A stretch of 64,000 nucleotides of DNA from Chitinimonas taiwanensis DSM 18899 (lineage in GTDB: Bacteria > Pseudomonadota > Gammaproteobacteria > Burkholderiales > Chitinimonadaceae): positions 124,001 through 188,000 of the forward strand of contig NZ_FPKR01000012.1 in the NCBI RefSeq assembly GCF_900119825.1, written 5' to 3'. The notes under the pieces are model-generated. The model ran no database searches and was not told where the DNA came from. It saw only the letters and a list, made by a program, of their open reading frames with translations. The stretch's first letter is position 1. Each line of letters starts with the position of its first letter. A program made the translations under genes and the position numbers. Positions 60,046 through 64,000 of this stretch are shown here, one piece after another.

Positions 60046-61470
60046 GCGCCGGCGCAGCAGGTAGTGCGCCTCGTCCGATTCGCTGTGCAATGAAGTCAGC
60101 ATCGCTTCGAAGCGCGTCGCATCGGCTGCCGCGCCTTGCCGGCGCAAGGCTTCGCTCAGGCGCAGCAGCAGGCTGGGAATCTCCGGCCCCGGCTGGCGCG
60201 CCAGGCGGGTGACCAGCTGCTTGGCGATGTCGAATTGGCGTGCGTCGATGCACAGGCGCGCCACCGCCAGCCAATGATTGGCGCTCAGTCGCGGCATGGG
60301 CAGCTTGCGCCGGCCTGCTTCACGCAAGGCCTCGGCCACTACCTCACCGGGCAGTGCCTCACCACGCGCCGTACGGCCGACCAGCTGTTCGATGGCGGCT
60401 GGCAGTTGCGCGGGCGCGAGCTTGGCGCAACGGAAATAGGCGAGCAGATCGTCGGCCTTGGCGGGATAGCTAGCCAGCAGCCGCGCGTAATGCTGTGCAG
60501 CGCGCTCGAACTGTCCGGCATCCAGCAGGCGCTCCGCCTGTGCACGCAGCGTCGCCTGCGCATCGTCCACCCGCGCCTGCTCGACCGATGCGGCACTGCG
60601 ACCACCGCGCCGCCAACGGTACAGCGCGGTCAATAGCGCGCCGGCCAGGAAGCCACCAAAGTGGGCGAGGAAGTTCACCTGATTGTCGGCAGCCGCCGTC
60701 AGGTACTGGAACAGCTCATTGCCCAGCCACACCGGCAGAATGACCAGCGCCGGCCAGCGCGCGGTATTGAAGAAGAACAGCAGCGCATAAAAGAAGCGGA
60801 TGCGCTGCCAGCCGAACAGCACCACATAGCTGGCCATGACCGCCGAGATCGCACCGGATGCACCCAGCGACAGTCCGTACTGAGCCAGCACCAGGTCGGA
60901 TACCGTGGCGCCCAGCCCGCCCAGCAGAAAGAGGCCGAGAAAGAGCAGCGGCCCCAGCGCCAGCTCCACCGTGTAGCCGACCAGGAAGAACACCGCCATA
61001 TTGCCAAGCAGATGATCCCAGCTGCCATGCAGGAACATATGGCTGAACAGGGTCAGCACCTTCGGATGCGCAGGCGCCAGCGCGTAGCGCGGGGTGATCT
61101 GCTTGTCCCATAGACGTTCGAACTGCCCACGCTGGCGCCACCAGTCGGCATAGCCTTGCTGCTGCGGCCGTATCAGCTGGCCGGCGTGCAGCGCCTGCAG
61201 GAAGTCCGGATCAAGCTGCATCGCCTGCACCGTATATTCGGCCGGCTGCGCCTCGTCCAACGGCTGGCCTTGCGCGGCGCGATAGTCGCGATAGGCGGGC
61301 AGCTCGAAGGCCGGTAAATCCGACTGCATGTAGTAATGCAGCGCCTGTGCTGCACGTTGCTCGTCGCCGGCCTGGCCCAGATAGACCAGCGTGCAGACCA
61401 GCATGATCAGCAGGGTCAGCACAGGCGGCTTGCGCCAATCGGGTCGGGACGGCAGGGGCAGAATCAGCAT
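60037..61470 (-). CDS. Rhomboid family serine protease with C-terminal TPR-like region
   Basis: The 477-residue protein starts MLILPLPSRPDWRKPPVLTLLIML. Rhomboid elements are present: HGSWDHLLGNMAVFFLVGYTVELALGPL (HxxxN segment), GASGAISAVMASYVV (catalytic Ser in GASG) and NFLAHFGGFLAGALLTALYR (catalytic His). Between the first helix and the core there is an unusually long soluble insert (about residues 30-140). The C-terminal third is helical and TPR-like (AQATLRAQAERLLDAGQFERAAQHYARLLASYP). Rhomboids cleave substrates within the membrane; the substrate is unknown. Confidence 0.88.
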   Translation of the reverse strand: MLILPLPSRPDWRKPPVLTLLIMLVCTLVYLGQAGDEQRAAQALHYYMQSDLPAFELPAYRDYRAAQGQPLDEAQPAEYTVQAMQLDPDFLQALHAGQLIRPQQQGYADWWRQRGQFERLWDKQITPRYALAPAHPKVLTLFSHMFLHGSWDHLLGNMAVFFLVGYTVELALGPLLFLGLFLLGGLGATVSDLVLAQYGLSLGASGAISAVMASYVVLFGWQRIRFFYALLFFFNTARWPALVILPVWLGNELFQYLTAAADNQVNFLAHFGGFLAGALLTALYRWRRGGRSAASVEQARVDDAQATLRAQAERLLDAGQFERAAQHYARLLASYPAKADDLLAYFRCAKLAPAQLPAAIEQLVGRTARGEALPGEVVAEALREAGRRKLPMPRLSANHWLAVARLCIDARQFDIAKQLVTRLARQPGPEIPSLLLRLSEALRRQGAAADATRFEAMLTSLHSESDEAHYLLRRRAG

Positions 61471-61675
61471 GCGGGTAAGGATAGGACGGGGGTTGGGCGG
61501 CGAAGCATGCCAGAGTCGCCGCCGCGCGGCAGCCCCGAGCGCAGCGGAAGATCGTCCCGACTACGCGCTTATGCCATTTGCATTTTTAAGTAATGTAAAA
61601 TGATGACGAAAACATACTCATAGCATGCGCAAGCTTGCTTAGACTTGTGCCATCCAACCAGATTCGGAGTTTTCC

Positions 61676-63502
61676 ATGTGCGGTATTGTCGGCGCGATTG
61701 CGCAACGTGATGTGGTCGCCCACCTGATCGATGGGCTGAAGCGATTGGAATATCGCGGCTATGACTCGTCCGGCGTGGCGGTCTTGGTCAATAGCGCCAT
61801 CCAGCGTGTGCGCCGCGTTGGCCGCGTGGCCGAGATGGAAAACGCCGCCCAGGCCGAACAGCTGCAAGGCCAGCTCGGCATTGGTCACACCCGCTGGGCC
61901 ACCCATGGCGGCGTCACCGAGCCGAATGCCCACCCGCATATCTCCAAGCAGGTGGCGGTCGTCCACAACGGCATCATCGAAAACCACGATGAGCAGCGCC
62001 AGCGCCTGAAGGCGCTTGGCTATGTGTTCGAATCGCAGACCGACACCGAGGTGATCGCCCACCTGATCGAACACTATCTGGAAGAAACCGGCGAGCTTCT
62101 GGCCGCCGTGCAAAAGGCAGTGCGTGAGCTGCACGGCGCCTACGCGATTGGCGTGATCGCCATCCAGCAGCCCGACCTGCTGGTCTGCGCACGCATGGGC
62201 TGCCCACTGCTGATCGGCCTGGGCGAGGGTGAGAACTTCATCGCCTCCGATGTCTCGGCCGTACTCGCCGCCACCCGCAAGGTGATCTTCCTGGAAGAAG
62301 GCGATGTGGCCGCGCTGCGTACCGACAGCGTGCAGATCTTCGACCAGAGCGGCGCCAGCGTGCAGCGCGCCGTCCGCCTGTCGGAAGTCTCGCTCGCTTC
62401 GCTGGAGCTTGGCCCTTACCGCCACTTCATGCAGAAGGAAATCCACGAACAGCCCAAGGCCCTGGCCGACACCATCGAACAGGTGCTTGAGCAAGGCTTC
62501 GTGCCCGCGCTGTTCGGCGACCACAGCGGTGAACTGCTCAGCGAAGTGGAAGGCGTGCAGATCCTGGCCTGCGGCACCAGCTTCTACGCAGGCTCGGTCG
62601 CCAAGTACTGGATCGAGAGCATTGCCAAGCTGCCGTGCACAGTGGAAATCGCCAGCGAATACCGCTACCGCGAAGCCGTGGCCAACCCGAAATACCTGGT
62701 GGTGACCATCTCCCAATCGGGCGAAACCCTGGACACCATGGAAGCGCTCAAATACGCGCAGTCGCTCGGTCACGACCTCAGCCTATCGATCTGCAATGTG
62801 CAGGAATCGGCCATTCCGCGTGCCAGCAAGCTGGTGTTCTACACGCGCGCCGGTGCCGAAATTGGCGTGGCCTCCACCAAGGCCTTCACCACCCAGCTGG
62901 TCGCCCTGTTCACCCTGGCCGTCACGCTGGGCAAACTCAATGGCCGCTTCGGCAGCGACCAGGAGGCCGGCTATCTGGACGACCTGCGCCAGCTGCCGGG
63001 CAGCGTGCAGCATGCGCTGAATCTGGAACCGCAGATCAAGCCCTGGGCCGACCGCTTCTCGCCCAAGCAGCACGCGCTCTTCCTCGGCCGCGGTGTGCAC
63101 TACCCCATCGCCCTGGAAGGCGCGCTCAAGCTCAAGGAGATCACCTATATCCACGCCGAAGCCTATGCGGCTGGCGAACTCAAGCACGGCCCGCTCGCCC
63201 TGGTGGACGAGAATATGCCGGTGGTGGTGATTGCGCCGAACGACAGCCTGCTGGAAAAGGTGAAGTCGAATATGCAGGAAGTGCGCGCACGCGGCGGCGA
63301 GCTATTCGTGTTCGCCGACCTCGACAGCGGCTTTGGTGAATCGGAAGGCGTACACGTGATCCGCACCCCGCGCCACGTGGGCGTACTCAGCCCCGTCGTG
63401 CACGCCATCCCGGTCCAACTGCTCGCCTACCACACGGCCCTGGCGCGCGGCACCGATGTGGACAAGCCGCGTAATCTGGCCAAGAGCGTGACGGTGGAGT
63501 AA
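61676..63502 (+). CDS. glmS: Glutamine--fructose-6-phosphate aminotransferase
   Basis: GlmS makes glucosamine-6-phosphate, the first step toward UDP-GlcNAc. The 608-residue protein has the Ntn-type glutaminase N-terminus ([10 protein letters not shown], with Cys2 as nucleophile after Met removal, then [10 protein letters not shown]) and two SIS isomerase domains ([29 protein letters not shown]). It ends [15 protein letters not shown], the conserved C-terminus. The leader (61571-61675) is AT-rich; no GlmS ribozyme is expected in this phylum and none was seen. Confidence 0.97.
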   Translation: MCGIVGAIAQRDVVAHLIDGLKRLEYRGYDSSGVAVLVNSAIQRVRRVGRVAEMENAAQAEQLQGQLGIGHTRWATHGGVTEPNAHPHISKQVAVVHNGIIENHDEQRQRLKALGYVFESQTDTEVIAHLIEHYLEETGELLAAVQKAVRELHGAYAIGVIAIQQPDLLVCARMGCPLLIGLGEGENFIASDVSAVLAATRKVIFLEEGDVAALRTDSVQIFDQSGASVQRAVRLSEVSLASLELGPYRHFMQKEIHEQPKALADTIEQVLEQGFVPALFGDHSGELLSEVEGVQILACGTSFYAGSVAKYWIESIAKLPCTVEIASEYRYREAVANPKYLVVTISQSGETLDTMEALKYAQSLGHDLSLSICNVQESAIPRASKLVFYTRAGAEIGVASTKAFTTQLVALFTLAVTLGKLNGRFGSDQEAGYLDDLRQLPGSVQHALNLEPQIKPWADRFSPKQHALFLGRGVHYPIALEGALKLKEITYIHAEAYAAGELKHGPLALVDENMPVVVIAPNDSLLEKVKSNMQEVRARGGELFVFADLDSGFGESEGVHVIRTPRHVGVLSPVVHAIPVQLLAYHTALARGTDVDKPRNLAKSVTVE

Positions 63503-63544
63503 GGCGCTTGAGCAACACTGATGACGTTGTTCTTGGACAAAATA

Positions 63545-63604
63545 GTCTGGGACAGAACAATTAAGTCCGGGACACCACATCAATGTCTGGGACAAGAGAC
63601 CAAT
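63545..63604. repeat. Three 20-bp tandem repeats headed GTCYGGGACA
   Basis: GTCTGGGACA, GTCCGGGACA and GTCTGGGACA begin at 63545, 63565 and 63585, exactly 20 bases apart, with divergent tails. A degenerate fourth copy (TTCTTGGACA, 63530-63539) lies just before them. The pattern resembles repeated transposase-binding sites at the end of some insertion sequences, but no transposase is in the window. Confidence 0.6.
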
Positions 63605-63632
63605 AACTTGCATTTTCGAGTCTCCAAGAAAG

Positions 63633-63665
63633 AAAAAGCCAACCCTCGAGGTTGGCATTTTCTTT
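63633..63665. terminator. Terminator downstream of glmS
   Basis: GCCAACC-CTCGA-GGTTGGC (63638-63656) has A residues before and a T-rich tract after. It lies between the tandem repeats and the leftward gene at the window edge and probably serves both directions. Confidence 0.75.
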
Positions 63666-63729
63666 GGTTCGTCCCAAGCATCGCCCGGATTTGAATTGCG
63701 GAGCAGTTTTGGGTCAAAACGTGGGGCAA

Positions 63730-64000
63730 CTAGCGGTCTAGTCGCAGCGCGCAAGCCCGCAGATCAGTGATCCCATATCGGGCCCCACATATTTCACCGA
63801 ACTGCTTCTGTCTTACTGGATCCAGCGTGGCCACAGTCTTCTCCTCGCAGTCACCACAGTCCAGCGGGTTGTAGTAGCGCATCTGCAGCGATGGCGATTT
63901 CTTCAGGAAAGGCTCCCAGCTCTGGCTTCGGTTGTGCTCTTCGCCAGCGTCCCAACGTCCCTGCCAGCCGACGAAGAGCAAGACAGCGCAGCAAACCAGC
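63730..64000 (-). CDS. Small secreted, cysteine-containing protein (5' end outside window)
   Basis: The family is not recognised. The frame is open to the edge of the window; the residues before an internal TTG at 63981 are hydrophobic (LVCCAVLLFVGW), reading as the core of a signal peptide, so the true start is upstream. The mature part is short and polar with several cysteines (LDCGDCEEK, GEICGARYG, LRACALRL). This suggests a small exported protein with disulfides or a metal site. It shares no obvious role with glmS. Confidence 0.55.
   Translation of the reverse strand, partial: LVCCAVLLFVGWQGRWDAGEEHNRSQSWEPFLKKSPSLQMRYYNPLDCGDCEEKTVATLDPVRQKQFGEICGARYGITDLRACALRLDR

Noticed and set aside
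61629-61638. GCAAGCTTGC palindrome upstream of glmS as another TetR site
   Set aside because: It lacks the 2-bp centre and the CAAGCA...TGCTTG spacing; a 10-bp palindrome can occur by chance.
61571-61675. glmS ribozyme or riboswitch in the glmS leader
   Set aside because: The region is AT-rich and only about 100 bases long, with no ribozyme-like core; this element is largely confined to Firmicutes.

Overview
The window is a contiguous stretch of chromosome from a GC-rich, Gram-negative bacterium, almost certainly a betaproteobacterium and perhaps Neisseriales-like; the order is an inference from gene order and protein style. The main clues are the runs mnmG-rsmG-parA-parB-atpIBEFHAGDC-glmU, dapF-DUF484-xerC and zapA-6S RNA-fau, plus an outer-membrane phospholipase A. 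Coding density is high. No tRNA, rRNA, CRISPR array, intact transposon or prophage was seen. Only one stretch without a gene exceeds 300 bases (32590-32935), and it is a dense regulatory region.

Layout. 1-2.8 kb: the 3' part of a GST gene, then a leftward set of dienoyl-CoA isomerase, DUF4442 thioesterase-like protein and TetR regulator. 2.9-7.3 kb: a short palindromic repeat, a small membrane protein, and the divergent metR/metE pair. 7.4-13.3 kb: a GT4 glycosyltransferase with a PAP2 phosphatase, a CoA-binding protein, dapF-DUF484-xerC, a RidA-like protein and a periplasmic binding protein. 13.4-15.4 kb: a membrane GGDEF-EAL protein whose periplasmic part looks like a pullulanase-associated (CBM41/PUD) domain. 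15.4-30.5 kb: mostly single housekeeping or accessory enzymes, including a VOC/YafY-type regulator pair, a BPL_N amidotransferase-like protein, flavoenzymes, polyphosphate:AMP phosphotransferase, oligopeptidase A, a nucleotidyltransferase-like protein and a coupled PEBP-pldA pair. 30.5-36.5 kb: fadH and a fused indolepyruvate ferredoxin oxidoreductase, divergent across the regulatory region. 36.5-45.8 kb: DinB, TlpA, RbgA, zapA, 6S RNA, fau, EVE, TauE/SafE, NRDE, CDF, DHH and an NfeD/SPFH pair. 45.9-63.5 kb: tRNA modification, chromosome partition, the complete F1Fo ATP synthase operon, glmU and glmS. The right end carries a 20-bp-period tandem repeat and the 3' part of a small secreted-protein gene.

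How it fits together. Two distant loci, the TetR/dienoyl-CoA isomerase set and fadH, both serve oxidation of unsaturated fatty acids. Both carry the same CAAGCA-NN-TGCTTG type operator, which suggests one TetR regulon. The fadH/ior intergenic region adds two further palindromes, one resembling LiuR-type sites of branched-chain amino-acid catabolism. A second likely regulon is marked by CTGACA-N6-TGTCAG, found upstream of the VOC/YafY genes and upstream of a GFA-family gene 4.5 kb away. The most unusual protein is the CBM41/PUD-GGDEF-EAL protein, which may couple alpha-glucan sensing to cyclic di-GMP.
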